Of a stretch of DNA of 64,000 bases, positions 26,889 to 36,494 are shown in pieces. Both the position numbers and the translations under genes were made by a program. The DNA is from an uncultured Bacteroidia bacterium (lineage in GTDB: Bacteria; Bacteroidota; Bacteroidia; Bacteroidales; ML635J-15). Location: the NCBI GenBank assembly GCA_902800045.1, contig CADCCZ010000001.1:1283346-1347345 (forward strand), in the 5' to 3' direction. Each line of letters starts with the position of its first letter. Position 1 is the stretch's first letter. The notes beneath the pieces were generated by a model, which had not been told where the DNA came from, ran no database searches, and was given only the letters and a program-made list of their open reading frames with translations.

Positions 26889-27695
26889 ATGCCGACACCG
26901 AAACCTCAGAAGCAAAACTATCGCAACTTTTTCTCGCGAATGGCGGGAAAACTTGCCAATTCCACAAAGCCAAGGTGGTTTGTTCGCGGTGTCATGAAAA
27001 TCTGGAGAAAGAAGTACAAGATTGACTTGTCGGAATATGTAGTTCCACCAAACGGATACAAGACTTTCAACTCGTTCTTCACTCGCAACCTCAAGGAAGG
27101 CACAAGGCCAATTGGCGACGGACTTGTATCCCCTGTTGACGGATTTATCTTCGACTTCGGCAAAATTACAGGCGACAACAAGATTTACGTCAAGTTCAAG
27201 CACTACTACGTTGACGACCTCATCTGCGACGAGTACGAAAACATGTCGTCGTACGCAGTGCTTTACCTCTCCCCCGCCAACTATCACCGTGTTCACGCAG
27301 CATTCAACATGGAAATCACCGACATTAGCTATCTGCCAGGCACATTGCGCCCCGTAAAGCCCAAAGTCGTTTACAAGAAAGACCGCGTGTATTGCCGCAA
27401 CGAGCGCATTGTAATTCACGGCAAGTCGGAATACGGCAAATTCTACATGATTCTAGTCGGAGCATTGTTCGTCGGCAAGACAAAACTGTCGTTCGATAGC
27501 GGATTGCAGACCAACATAAAAAAAGGTGTTGCATCGAAACGAATCTACGATACACCTATATATATAAATAAGGGAGAGGAAGTCGGTTATTTCGAAATGG
27601 GTTCGAGCGTAATATTATTCATGGACGACGAAAGGCTAGCAAACATAAAGCTGCCGCTCAACTCACCAATCAGGGTAGGAAACAATCTGGCTTAG
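26889..27695 (+). CDS. psd: Phosphatidylserine decarboxylase-type proenzyme
   Basis: The enzyme converts phosphatidylserine to phosphatidylethanolamine at the membrane using a pyruvoyl group made by self-cleavage. The 268-residue protein has the early motif SFFTRNLKEGTRP, the active-site region SPANYHRVHA and a C-terminal FEMGSSVILF. Cleavage is expected between Gly and the first Ser of GSS (LGST in many homologues). No membrane helix is seen at the N-terminus. It follows pth with a 3-base gap. Phosphatidylethanolamine is a major Bacteroidota lipid, so this is probably an essential gene. Confidence 0.92.
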   Translation: MPTPKPQKQNYRNFFSRMAGKLANSTKPRWFVRGVMKIWRKKYKIDLSEYVVPPNGYKTFNSFFTRNLKEGTRPIGDGLVSPVDGFIFDFGKITGDNKIYVKFKHYYVDDLICDEYENMSSYAVLYLSPANYHRVHAAFNMEITDISYLPGTLRPVKPKVVYKKDRVYCRNERIVIHGKSEYGKFYMILVGALFVGKTKLSFDSGLQTNIKKGVASKRIYDTPIYINKGEEVGYFEMGSSVILFMDDERLANIKLPLNSPIRVGNNLA

Positions 27696-27699
27696 AAGG

Positions 27700-27838
27700 C
27701 TGGAAGGCAAGAAGGCTGGAAGGCGAAAAGAAGACCAGTCTAGCGGAAGACCAGTTTGTCTGTCGGCAAGCCTGCAAGACTGTAAGACTGCAAGACTGTT
27801 AGACCGTTCGCCTGTTAGCCCGTTCGCCCCTCTAAACA
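27700..27838. repeat. Word-like intergenic repeats after psd
   Basis: Iterated words AAGGCTGGAAGGC, GAAGACCAGT, GCAAGACTGTAAGACTGCAAG and GTTCGCCTGTTAGCCCGTTCG fill the gap to the beta-barrel gene. A second, different family of iterated intergenic DNA. Confidence 0.65.
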
Positions 27839-27892
27839 CCCCAATGTTAATAAATATTCTTTTGGAAAATTAAACTTTGGAATGTTTATTGC

Positions 27893-27900
27893 TACCTTTG
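27893..27900 (+). promoter_or_regulatory. -7 box for the beta-barrel gene
   Basis: TACCTTTG, 25 bases before the ATG at 27926. Confidence 0.6.
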
Positions 27901-27925
27901 TCGAAGTTTTTAAATTATATTCACT

Positions 27926-28798
27926 ATGAGGAAATTTTCAATTTTGTTAGTGGCACTTGCGTTTACAGTAAATGCATTTGCTCAGGAAAATGACAAAAAC
28001 GGTGAGGTCAACATGATGTCGAAGCGTGGCGAATACATTTTGCCTGTTGAAGGTGATTTCGCGCTCGGTATCAATGCTATCCCGATGGTCAACTATTTTG
28101 GAAACTTGTTCAATGGTCACGCTGGTAACAGTGCTTCCTTTGAAACATTCACACACACTCTCGTACGTACTACTCCAGTTCTCTTTGGAAAGTACTATCT
28201 CAGCGACAAGACTGCTATCCGTGCAGGTTTGCTCATTGGCGTTTACAACGAAACCGATCGTGAAAACGTTATGATGAACCAGCAGATTCCAGATCCGAAG
28301 GTTACTGTTACCGACATCATGAAGAGCACTGAAACCGACCTTGGTTTAGGCGCCGACTACTTGATGTACAGAGGTAAAGGCCGTGTTCAGGGATTCTATG
28401 GTGGTGGACTTTATCTTAACTACACCAAACTCAAAGCCAACTACACTTATGGCAACCTTATCACTACCGAATTTACAGCACCTCATTGGTACGATTTCGC
28501 AGCAGGAACCACTACTTCTGGTGGAGACCGCATACTTTCGAACAGCGGCGACCGTTCATTCGGCGTAATCCTTAGCGGTGTTGTTGGTGTTGAATACTTT
28601 ATCGCACCTAAGATTTCGATTGGCGGTGAATTCAGACTTGGTCTTTACACAGGTTACGACTTTAAGGGTTACAGAACTGTTGAACGTTGGACTGGTACCG
28701 AAAGAGAAATCGAAACCTTGCCAAAGGACGCAAACGACGGAAGAATCGCATTCAGAAATGCATCTACAGGTTCATTGTTTATGATGTTCCATTTTTAA
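27926..28798 (+). CDS. Outer-membrane beta-barrel protein
   Basis: The 290-residue product has a signal peptide (SILLVALAFTVNAFAQ) and alternating aromatic/polar strands (GAYL-, YGGGLYLNYTKL-type) ending MMFHF, a C-terminal aromatic suited to outer-membrane insertion by Bam. It probably forms an 8- to 12-strand barrel; cargo or function is unknown. The lipoprotein gene follows 40 bases downstream and shares the terminator at 29323-29348, so the two may be an outer-membrane pair. Its codon use favours GGT, GCT and CGT more than most neighbours, which hints at high expression. Confidence 0.8.
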   Translation: MRKFSILLVALAFTVNAFAQENDKNGEVNMMSKRGEYILPVEGDFALGINAIPMVNYFGNLFNGHAGNSASFETFTHTLVRTTPVLFGKYYLSDKTAIRAGLLIGVYNETDRENVMMNQQIPDPKVTVTDIMKSTETDLGLGADYLMYRGKGRVQGFYGGGLYLNYTKLKANYTYGNLITTEFTAPHWYDFAAGTTTSGGDRILSNSGDRSFGVILSGVVGVEYFIAPKISIGGEFRLGLYTGYDFKGYRTVERWTGTEREIETLPKDANDGRIAFRNASTGSLFMMFHF

Positions 28799-28838
28799 TC
28801 AAAGAAAATAAAGTTTAACATTTAAAAAGATTAATATT

Positions 28839-29303
28839 ATGAAGAGAATATTTTCAATTATCGCAATCGCTCTTATTGGAGCATTCGTTTTGTCATCATG
28901 CAACAAGAATGACTATGAAACCGAACCATTGAAGACTATCACAGTATCTGGTACAGTTAAGGCCAACCTCGACCTTACAGCAGCAAATCCTGGCGATGCT
29001 CCTAACGGCACAAAGATTATCTTCAGAATCGACGCATCTGACCTTTGCCAGACATACGATCCTAGCTATACATACGAAACTCTTCAGTACGAAGCTGAAG
29101 TTTCTGGCGGCAAGTATTCTATCGAATTGCCAGCAGTAAAATTCAATGCTGCTAGCGTTGACATCGTTCCTGTTGACTTTAAGGCAAACCAGATTCAGGA
29201 TGCTTCGGGTGCAACCAAGGAAAAAGTATTCACATCGCCTGCATACACAATCAGCATTCAAGAAGGCGAAGTTTACTTCGAAGACATTGTATTTATTGGA
29301 TAA
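28839..29303 (+). CDS. Small lipoprotein of unknown function
   Basis: The 154-residue product has a lipoprotein signal (ALIGAFVLSSC then NKND) and a beta-rich domain that resembles an immunoglobulin-like or carboxypeptidase-regulatory fold (TITVSGTVKANLDLT at the start, VYFEDIVFIG at the end). It lies directly after the beta-barrel gene and before a strong terminator, with the same high-expression codon style. It may be the surface partner of that barrel. I do not recognise a named family. Confidence 0.7.
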   Translation: MKRIFSIIAIALIGAFVLSSCNKNDYETEPLKTITVSGTVKANLDLTAANPGDAPNGTKIIFRIDASDLCQTYDPSYTYETLQYEAEVSGGKYSIELPAVKFNAASVDIVPVDFKANQIQDASGATKEKVFTSPAYTISIQEGEVYFEDIVFIG

Positions 29304-29322
29304 TAAACGATTACAACTTTAT

Positions 29323-29348
29323 AAAAGCCGCCTCGTGCGGCTTTTTTT
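29323..29348 (+). terminator. Terminator after the lipoprotein gene
   Basis: AAAGCCGC and GCGGCTTT pair around CTCGT and are followed by a T-run. Confidence 0.9.
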
Positions 29349-29551
29349 ATGCCCATACAAAAGACAACCTAACATAATCGTCTCATCCTGCCCAACTGCA
29401 AACGGAGGCAAAAGAGCGCATAAAAACAACTAACAGCGAAGACAAGTAATCATTCATGATCGGTACTAACCGCCCCCAAAACAAACCCCTCCTATTCGTC
29501 TTCTCGAAGTCGTACAAAACAGCAACTACCAGCGCATAGACCATGGATAGA
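29349..29551. other. Intergenic stretch between two terminators
   Basis: About 200 bases between convergent transcripts with no protein-like reading frame, repeat array or promoter box seen. Confidence 0.4.
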
Positions 29552-29583
29552 CACAAAAAAAAAGGCGGACAATCGTCCGCCTT
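29552..29583 (-). terminator. Terminator after the POT transporter gene
   Basis: GGCGGAC and GTCCGCC pair around AATC. Read on the minus strand, the stem is followed by nine or more T. Confidence 0.9.
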
Positions 29584-29609
29584 ATATAAATCTAGCAATT
29601 TATTTCTAA

Positions 29610-31274
29610 TTACTTGGCAACCTTTTCGAGCCACTTAACCATACCGAACATTACAGCCATCGATATTACGCAAACAATTGCAAATACCAACCAGCAGTAC
29701 TGTATAGGCCAAGCATTGTACATCAAAGGACCAATCCACAGGAAGATGTTACCTACTGCAGTAGCGCCGAGCCACAAGCCCTGGCAGAGACCTACCATGT
29801 GACGAGGAGCAACCTTCGATACGAACGAAAGTCCCAAAGGTGAAATGAAAAGTTCAGCAACAGTAAGGAAGAAATAGGTAACTATAAGTACCCAAGGACC
29901 TAACTTAACAGGATCGAGCAATGCTCTGAAATCGGTTGCTGACGGATAGTTGTTGATGAATGACAATACCATAAGGAACAAGTATGCACATGCAGCGATA
30001 CCCATACCGATACCGATTTTCTTAGGTGTAGAAATCGATTTGCCCTTACGTGCCAAAGCAGCGAAAGCAATCATGATAATCGGTGTAAGTACGATTACAA
30101 AGAATGGGTTTAGTGCCTGCCATATTTCAGGAGCAACAGCTTCGGAGCTTACGAAGTCGCGTGCGAAGAACGACAGCGACTGTCCGTTCTGATGGAATGA
30201 GAACCAGAAGAAAATTGCAATACCGAGAACTGCGAACAAAGCAGCCATACGCTGTTTGATTTCCTTTGCCATTGCAGCTTTTTCTTCAGCAGTATATTCA
30301 ACAACCTTAGCAGTGTCTTTCTTTGCAGGCTGCGGGAATTTCTTCTTCGAAATCATAAAGATTGTCAGAGAAATTGCCATTGCTATAACCGATGCAATGA
30401 ACGAGAAATGAATACCAGAGTTGAATACATCGATGTATGACGAGCAAAATTCGGTAGTACCCTCAACCAACGACGGGTCGATAACCGACTGCGACATTGT
30501 GGCTGTGAACTTTTCTGAAATTTCACCACCATTGATAACATCGTGGCAAAGAGCTGGCATATCTGCATTGTAAACAAAATTGTGAATCTTCAACCACCAT
30601 TCACGGATCAATGGAGCAATAAATGGAGCAATCACACCACCGATGTTGATGAATACGTAGAAGATCTGGAAACCGCTGTCGCGTCTTTCCTTTGCTTCTG
30701 CCAATGCTTCAGGACCTTTCTTTGCAGCTTCAGCCTCGAAGTTGTCGTACATCTTACCTACCAAAGCCTGGAGGTTACCTTTGAACAAACCATTACCGAA
30801 TGCAATGAGCAACAATGCCAAACAAGTAACGATAAGGATTGTCCACCACATACCGCCTTCATCGACGATAAATCCGTTGGCATCTGTTCCGAACAGAGGA
30901 ATAGACAATACAACATAACCCAATGCCATCACAATGAGACCCCACTGGATAGTGCGGTTGTAGTTCTGCGACTTATCGGCAATAATACCGCCGACTAGGC
31001 TAAGGATGTAAATAAGACAATAGAACACCGAATAGATGGCACCTGCCTGAGCATCGGACAATCCGAACTTTGAGACAATAAACAATGCCAACACAGCATT
31101 CATAATGTAATAGCCGAAACGCTCGCCCATATTACTCAAGGCTGCAGCAATCAAGCCTTTGGGATGATGTCTGAGTGCAGTAATTACATAGTAAACCAAA
31201 AATGGCAACACTACTACCAAGACTCCCAACAGAAACACCAATGTACGGTGTTCAGTAAAAAACTCTTGAAACAT
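29610..31274 (-). CDS. Proton-coupled oligopeptide transporter (POT/PTR family)
   Basis: A 554-residue inner-membrane protein of the major facilitator superfamily with about 12-14 hydrophobic helices. The POT signature lies near the N-terminus (NMGERFGYYIMNAVLALF, the ExxER-type region), and the FYxxINxG motif (FYVFINIGG) follows at about residue 205. It imports di- and tripeptides together with protons. A long loop in the middle (about 215-290) is periplasmic. It is monocistronic, with a TATCTTTG box at 31326-31333 and its own terminator. Confidence 0.94.
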   Translation of the reverse strand: MFQEFFTEHRTLVFLLGVLVVVLPFLVYYVITALRHHPKGLIAAALSNMGERFGYYIMNAVLALFIVSKFGLSDAQAGAIYSVFYCLIYILSLVGGIIADKSQNYNRTIQWGLIVMALGYVVLSIPLFGTDANGFIVDEGGMWWTILIVTCLALLLIAFGNGLFKGNLQALVGKMYDNFEAEAAKKGPEALAEAKERRDSGFQIFYVFINIGGVIAPFIAPLIREWWLKIHNFVYNADMPALCHDVINGGEISEKFTATMSQSVIDPSLVEGTTEFCSSYIDVFNSGIHFSFIASVIAMAISLTIFMISKKKFPQPAKKDTAKVVEYTAEEKAAMAKEIKQRMAALFAVLGIAIFFWFSFHQNGQSLSFFARDFVSSEAVAPEIWQALNPFFVIVLTPIIMIAFAALARKGKSISTPKKIGIGMGIAACAYLFLMVLSFINNYPSATDFRALLDPVKLGPWVLIVTYFFLTVAELFISPLGLSFVSKVAPRHMVGLCQGLWLGATAVGNIFLWIGPLMYNAWPIQYCWLVFAIVCVISMAVMFGMVKWLEKVAK

Positions 31275-31325
31275 ACTTTACTATTTTTAATTAAACATTC
31301 GAACTAAGTTCGTTTTAACAAGACG

Positions 31326-31333
31326 CAAAGATA
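31326..31333 (-). promoter_or_regulatory. -7 box for the POT gene
   Basis: TATCTTTG on the minus strand, about 50 bases before the start codon at 31274. Confidence 0.55.
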
Positions 31334-31418
31334 TTACAAAAACCAATAAAGCAAAAATTTTTTTCAAAAAGCCAAGACCGCCGAAACCAAAATCTAACAT
31401 TAGCATGGAAAAATAAAG

Positions 31419-31426
31419 TACCTTTG
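31419..31426 (+). promoter_or_regulatory. -7 box for the phosphodiesterase gene
   Basis: TACCTTTG, 25 bases before the ATG at 31452. Confidence 0.6.
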
Positions 31427-31451
31427 CAAAATATTACAAGACGCACACACA

Positions 31452-32354
31452 ATGAAAAGATTTACCTTAATACTAGTCGCAATAATGGCGCTCTCGATGC
31501 AGGCGCAAGAACAAAAACTGGCCGAACACGTAATCCTTATCGGACTTGACGGATGGGCAGCCCACGACTTCGACAACCCTCGCAACAACATACCTAACAT
31601 TCGCAACTTAATCAGAAACGGAAGCTGCAATATGCACAAACGTTCGGTGCTGCCGCCCGACTCGGGTGTAAACTGGGCGTCGATGTTCATGAGCGTTGGT
31701 CCCGAAATGCACGGATACACAACCTGGGACTCAAAAAAGCACGACCTGCCATCATCAACCACGAACAAAAACGGCATCTTCCCTACCATATTCTCAATCA
31801 TCCGCGAACAACACCCCAATGCCGAAACCGGCTGCACTTTCGAATGGGACGGCATAAAATATGTTGTTGACACTCTTGCTATTAGCCATGTGCATTTTTT
31901 TAGCGATGGCTGGGAACCCATTGAGAAGAACTGCGACCACATCGTAAAATACATAACCGAAAAAAAGCCAATGTTTTATGCAGCATGCTTCGATGGACCC
32001 GACGGCCCCGGACACAAATACGGCTGGTACTCCGATGGATACTACGACTACATGGCTCGTGCCGACAAATGCGTTGGTCGCATAATACAGGCCCTCAAGG
32101 ATGCAGGTATTTACGACAATACAATTATTATCGTTACTGGCGACCACGGCGGACACGACCACGGGCATGGCACGCTTGTTATGGAAGACATGGAAAGTCC
32201 ACTCGTAATCTTCGGTCGCAACGTGCGCCCAGGATACACTTACGACGATCCAATTGCACAATACGACATAGCAGCAAGCATAGCATACATACTTGGTCTC
32301 GAAATGCCAGAAGCATGGCGTGGGAAACCTGTAAAACAGGTATTTACACGATAG
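31452..32354 (+). CDS. Secreted alkaline-phosphatase-fold phosphodiesterase
   Basis: The 300-residue product begins with a signal peptide (LILVAIMALSMQAQ). Metal-binding motifs of the alkaline phosphatase/nucleotide pyrophosphatase superfamily are present: GLDGWA near residue 36, the nucleophile region PPDSGVNWASM, and GDHGGHDHGHG in the C-terminal half. It probably hydrolyses phosphodiesters or sugar phosphates in the periplasm. The nucleophile is likely Ser where many relatives have Thr. It has its own promoter and is not obviously coupled to its neighbours. Confidence 0.85.
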   Translation: MKRFTLILVAIMALSMQAQEQKLAEHVILIGLDGWAAHDFDNPRNNIPNIRNLIRNGSCNMHKRSVLPPDSGVNWASMFMSVGPEMHGYTTWDSKKHDLPSSTTNKNGIFPTIFSIIREQHPNAETGCTFEWDGIKYVVDTLAISHVHFFSDGWEPIEKNCDHIVKYITEKKPMFYAACFDGPDGPGHKYGWYSDGYYDYMARADKCVGRIIQALKDAGIYDNTIIIVTGDHGGHDHGHGTLVMEDMESPLVIFGRNVRPGYTYDDPIAQYDIAASIAYILGLEMPEAWRGKPVKQVFTR

Positions 32355-32496
32355 ACGGGACGATTGCGCCTTTTATACCGACAGGCAATCGTCTACCATA
32401 TTTGACGAACGGAAAAAACGCCATACTATCCTGCCTCCACAATATTTCCCAAAACTTTTCGTTTATTCTGTACTTCTGTATTGAAAAAATTTTTAT

Positions 32497-32504
32497 TATT
32501 TTTG
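32497..32504 (+). promoter_or_regulatory. -7 box for the glycogen-synthase-like operon
   Basis: TATTTTTG, 35 bases before the ATG at 32540. Confidence 0.45.
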
Positions 32505-32539
32505 TGCCTTGAATTAAATTGGACGTAAAAACACAACAC

Positions 32540-33346
32540 ATGAAACTGAAAGTTTTATTTGTAGCTCAGGAAATTGCACCGTACGTGCCTGAAAATGAAA
32601 TGTCACTGCTTTGCAGAAAGCTTCCGCAAAAGATACAGGAACTCGGAAACGAAATCCGCATTTTCATGCCTAAGTTCGGCGTAATAAACGAAAGAAGAAA
32701 CCAACTGCACGAAGTCATCCGACTCAGCGGAATGAACCTTGTAATAAATGATGCCGACCATCCTCTAATCATAAAGGTTGCATCGATACAGCCAATAAGA
32801 ATGCAGGTATATTTTATCGACAACGAAGACCTCTTCCAAAAGAAATATGCACTCACAAACAACGGCGACGACAATTTTACCGCCGACGAAAAATCAATAT
32901 TCTTCTCGAAGGGCGTCATCGAAACCGTAAAGAAGCTCGGCTGGTCGCCTAACATTGTACACTGCCACGGATGGTTCTCGGCTCTTTTCCCATTCATAAT
33001 GAGAAACGTATATTGCAACGACCCGATGTTCGCAAACAACTGCAAGGTTGTTTACTCGATTTACAACGACAGTTTCTCGGGAAGCATCGACAAGGGCCTC
33101 GCTCAGAAACTTGTCGGAAAGAACGTTACAATCGACATGCTTGACAGAATCAACGAGCCTACATGGGACAACCTCACCAAGTTTGCAATCGACAATTCCG
33201 ACGGTATAATTCTGGCAGCAAAGGATATAAAACCAGAAATCATACAATACATAAAGGATAGCGGCAAACCTATGCTCGAATACACCGAAGGCGACGAAAA
33301 GTTTGAGGACTACGAAAAATTCTACAACAAGGTTTCTGAAAACTAA
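32540..33346 (+). CDS. Glycogen/starch-synthase-like protein, N-terminal GT5 domain only
   Basis: The 268-residue protein (start MKLKVLFVAQEIAPYVPE chosen over a poorer in-frame start at 32519) matches only the N-terminal Rossmann half of family 5 glycogen synthases (PKFGVINERR, NIVHCHGWFSAL). The second half with its ADP-glucose site is missing, so it is unlikely to be a complete synthase. This truncated form next to a DUF4270 gene is a recurring Bacteroidota arrangement (recall). It is followed after 6 bases by the DUF4270 gene. It may have a non-catalytic or regulatory role, but that is inference. Confidence 0.85.
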   Translation: MKLKVLFVAQEIAPYVPENEMSLLCRKLPQKIQELGNEIRIFMPKFGVINERRNQLHEVIRLSGMNLVINDADHPLIIKVASIQPIRMQVYFIDNEDLFQKKYALTNNGDDNFTADEKSIFFSKGVIETVKKLGWSPNIVHCHGWFSALFPFIMRNVYCNDPMFANNCKVVYSIYNDSFSGSIDKGLAQKLVGKNVTIDMLDRINEPTWDNLTKFAIDNSDGIILAAKDIKPEIIQYIKDSGKPMLEYTEGDEKFEDYEKFYNKVSEN

Positions 33347-33352
33347 TCTGCA

Positions 33353-34621
33353 ATGAAGAACTCAAGAATATTGTTTCTTGCAATAGCAATCGTCTTGGTT
33401 GCTGCAACCATTCCCTCGTGCAAGGACGACAATTCGGCAATAGGCACCGACCTTATGCCAAGTGGCGACATCATGGAATTCCTCTGCGACACATTGGAAG
33501 TGGAAACATATATAACAAGAGACTCCCATGTCGAAACCCAAAGCCGCACAATAAGTCCAGTTGGCATCATAAACGACCCTATATTCGGACAGACAACAGC
33601 ATCGTGCGCTTTCCAGGTTCAACTTTCTTCAAGTAACGCCCAGTTTAACAACGAAATCGACACTACCGACCTAACAGACGTAAACCTTAGCTTACAGCTG
33701 AAATACGCAAAATTGTACGGAAGTTCGGAATCGGCAATGACAATAAATATCAATAGGCTTCTTACCGATATCTATTTCGACTCGTTATATTACGAAGATC
33801 ACTCTTTCAGCGCAGCACAATACGAACTGCTTAATAGCGCTGCACTTACTTTCGGAACCGATAGCACAATAAAAATTGATATGCCCGAAAGCCTTATAAA
33901 AGAAATCGTAAGAGGCGGAACATGGAGCAACGAAACCTTTGTAAAACAATTCAAGGGTATTTTCATCAACACCGAACTAACATCGGGAGACGGATGCATG
34001 TATGCACTCGACTTAATAGGAAACAAATCGAAAATGGTTTTGTCGTACAAATATAACGACACCATCAGAACATTCGACTTTAACATCAACGAATACTCGG
34101 CACGTTTAAACATGTATTCGCACGACTACACAAATGCCGACAGCGAACTGAAAACTGCCATCGACAATCCCGAAACGCCATCGACGAATTGCTATATTCA
34201 AGGTTTGGCTGGACTTAAGACAAAAATAAAGTTTCCGGCACTGCAAACCTTATTCGACTCTACAAATATTATTATCAATAGAGCTCAACTAAAAGTCACT
34301 TTGCAGGAAGGCACTACGCTCAATACACTGCCGTCCCCCACAGCCATGAGCATGACTAAAATTCTGGCCAACGGAAAATTCGACTTCCTCGAGGACTACA
34401 AATCGAACAGCAAATATTTTGGCGGTTCGTTTGATGCGACCGACAACTCATATACTTTTAATATTCCGCTTCACTTGCAGGGCATATTAAATGGAGAATC
34501 AGACAATGGAATATATATGGTTGCAAACGAAAACAGAATAGTACCATATAGAGCTCAACTATACGGCGGAAGCCATACAACAAACAAAATAAAGATAATC
34601 GTATATTACTCAAAATATTAG
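33353..34621 (+). CDS. DUF4270 lipoprotein
   Basis: The 422-residue product has a lipoprotein signal (ending AATIPSC, then KDDNS) and a long beta-rich domain of the DUF4270 family, found almost only in Bacteroidota and exported to the cell surface or periplasm. The function is unknown. It lies 6 bases after the truncated glycogen-synthase-like gene and 4 bases before glmS, so all are probably on one transcript. The series synthase-like, DUF4270, glmS, porW suggests a link with envelope sugar metabolism and type IX secretion. Confidence 0.88.
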   Translation: MKNSRILFLAIAIVLVAATIPSCKDDNSAIGTDLMPSGDIMEFLCDTLEVETYITRDSHVETQSRTISPVGIINDPIFGQTTASCAFQVQLSSSNAQFNNEIDTTDLTDVNLSLQLKYAKLYGSSESAMTININRLLTDIYFDSLYYEDHSFSAAQYELLNSAALTFGTDSTIKIDMPESLIKEIVRGGTWSNETFVKQFKGIFINTELTSGDGCMYALDLIGNKSKMVLSYKYNDTIRTFDFNINEYSARLNMYSHDYTNADSELKTAIDNPETPSTNCYIQGLAGLKTKIKFPALQTLFDSTNIIINRAQLKVTLQEGTTLNTLPSPTAMSMTKILANGKFDFLEDYKSNSKYFGGSFDATDNSYTFNIPLHLQGILNGESDNGIYMVANENRIVPYRAQLYGGSHTTNKIKIIVYYSKY

Positions 34622-34625
34622 CATT

Positions 34626-36479
34626 ATGTGCGGAATTGTAGGATATATTGGCAAAAGAGATGCATACGACGTTCTCATAAAAGGTCTAAAACGTCTGGAA
34701 TACAGAGGTTACGACTCTGCCGGAATAGCAATATACAACGGAAGTAAGTTCAACGTATACAAGTGCCACGGCAAAGTTAGCGACCTCGAGGCACACGTAA
34801 CCGACAAGGACATTAGCGGAAATATCGGCATCGGCCACACCCGCTGGGCTACACACGGAGAACCAAACGACATCAACGCACATCCGCACGCTTCGATGAA
34901 CGGCAAGTTCATACTTATTCACAACGGCATTATCGAAAACTATGCCAAGCTAAAAGCAACTCTCGAGGAAAAAGGCTATACCTTCAAGGGCGAAACCGAC
35001 TCCGAAGTGCTTGTCAATTTCATTGAGTACATATACACTGAAAGCCACGAAAAGGACGAATACTTTACTCCAGACGATGCTGTTCGCGCTGCACTGCAAC
35101 TTGTGGAAGGCGCATACGGAATCGTTGTCATGAGTTCCGAAGACCCCGAAACCATTACTGTTGCCCGCAAGGGAAGCCCTATCGTCATCGGAATAGGCAA
35201 CGGAGAATATTTTATCGCATCCGACGCCTCACCTATTATAGAATATACCAATTCTGTAATTTATCTCAACGACCTCGATGTCGCAACAATAAGCAAAACA
35301 GGCTTCAACCTTGTGAACCTAAAGGACCGCAAGGCAAAAATCGACATACAGCAGGTTGACCTCCGTCTCGACGAGATTGAGAAAAACGGCTTCGACCACT
35401 ACATGCTCAAGGAAATATACGAGCAGCCACGCGCCATTGCCGACACCTATCGCGGTCGTTTAAGTCTTGATACAAAGAATCTTACACTTGGCGGTCTACA
35501 CACCGTAATGGACCAGCTGAAGGACGCCAAGAGAATAATAATCGTTGCCTGCGGAACAAGCTGGCACGCTGGACTTGTCGGCGAATACCTGTTCGAAGAA
35601 TTTGCCCGCATACCTACCGAAGTGGAATATGCATCGGAATTCAGATACAGAAACCCAATTATAAACCCAGGCGACATTGTAATTGCAATTAGCCAGAGCG
35701 GCGAGACAGCCGATACCCTGGCAGCAATTCAGCTAGCAAAAAGCAAGGGCGCAATAGTGTTGGGTATTTGCAACGTCGTCGGTTCGAGCATACCACGCGA
35801 AACCGTAGCAGGAGTTTACACTCACGCAGGACCTGAAATCGGTGTCGCATCAACCAAGGCATTCACCACACAGATTACAGTTTTGACAATGATGGCTATG
35901 CAGGTCGGTCTTGCAAACAAGGGACTTACCGAACAGGAATTTACCGACTTGGTTGACGAACTTTATGCAATTCCTCAGAAGGTAGAGCAAATCCTCGAAA
36001 AGAGCGAAAGCATAAAGCAAATTGCCGAAAAGATAAAAGATGCTACCAACAGCATCTACCTTGGACGCGGCTACCTCTACCCTGTCGCTCTCGAAGGCGC
36101 ACTGAAACTTAAGGAAATTTCGTACATACACGCCGAAGGCTACCCGTCGGCCGAGATGAAGCATGGACCTATCGCCCTCATCGACGAGAAAATGCCAGTC
36201 ATCGTATTGGCTACCAAGGACAAGTCGTACGACAAGATTGTATCGAACATACAGGAAGTAAAGGCTCGCAAGGGCGTTGTTATCGCCATCGTAACCGAAG
36301 GCGACACAACGATCAAGGAACTTGCAGACTATGTAATCGAGGTACCGTATTCCGACTTTGCTCTCGCACCATTGCTGACAGTAGTTCCTTTGCAACTTAT
36401 TGCATACTACATAGCTGTAATGAGAGGTTGCAACGTCGATCAGCCACGTAACCTTGCAAAATCCGTAACAGTGGAATAA
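34626..36479 (+). CDS. glmS: Glutamine-fructose-6-phosphate aminotransferase
   Basis: GlmS makes glucosamine-6-phosphate from fructose-6-phosphate and glutamine, the entry step to peptidoglycan and lipopolysaccharide amino sugars. The 617-residue length is normal. The glutaminase nucleophile is Cys2 (MCGIVGYIGK), followed by the GHTRWATHG motif. Two SIS domains bind the sugar (about residues 290-430 and 460-600), and the C-terminus PRNLAKSVTVE is typical. It is embedded in the operon between the DUF4270 and porW genes, with gaps of 4 and 15 bases. Confidence 0.97.
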   Translation: MCGIVGYIGKRDAYDVLIKGLKRLEYRGYDSAGIAIYNGSKFNVYKCHGKVSDLEAHVTDKDISGNIGIGHTRWATHGEPNDINAHPHASMNGKFILIHNGIIENYAKLKATLEEKGYTFKGETDSEVLVNFIEYIYTESHEKDEYFTPDDAVRAALQLVEGAYGIVVMSSEDPETITVARKGSPIVIGIGNGEYFIASDASPIIEYTNSVIYLNDLDVATISKTGFNLVNLKDRKAKIDIQQVDLRLDEIEKNGFDHYMLKEIYEQPRAIADTYRGRLSLDTKNLTLGGLHTVMDQLKDAKRIIIVACGTSWHAGLVGEYLFEEFARIPTEVEYASEFRYRNPIINPGDIVIAISQSGETADTLAAIQLAKSKGAIVLGICNVVGSSIPRETVAGVYTHAGPEIGVASTKAFTTQITVLTMMAMQVGLANKGLTEQEFTDLVDELYAIPQKVEQILEKSESIKQIAEKIKDATNSIYLGRGYLYPVALEGALKLKEISYIHAEGYPSAEMKHGPIALIDEKMPVIVLATKDKSYDKIVSNIQEVKARKGVVIAIVTEGDTTIKELADYVIEVPYSDFALAPLLTVVPLQLIAYYIAVMRGCNVDQPRNLAKSVTVE

Positions 36480-36494
36480 AACCTAATTGCTGGA

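Noticed and set aside
26733..27419. 228-codon minus-strand frame across pth and psd
   Set aside because: Both plus-strand genes beneath it have complete family motifs; this frame is a mirror.
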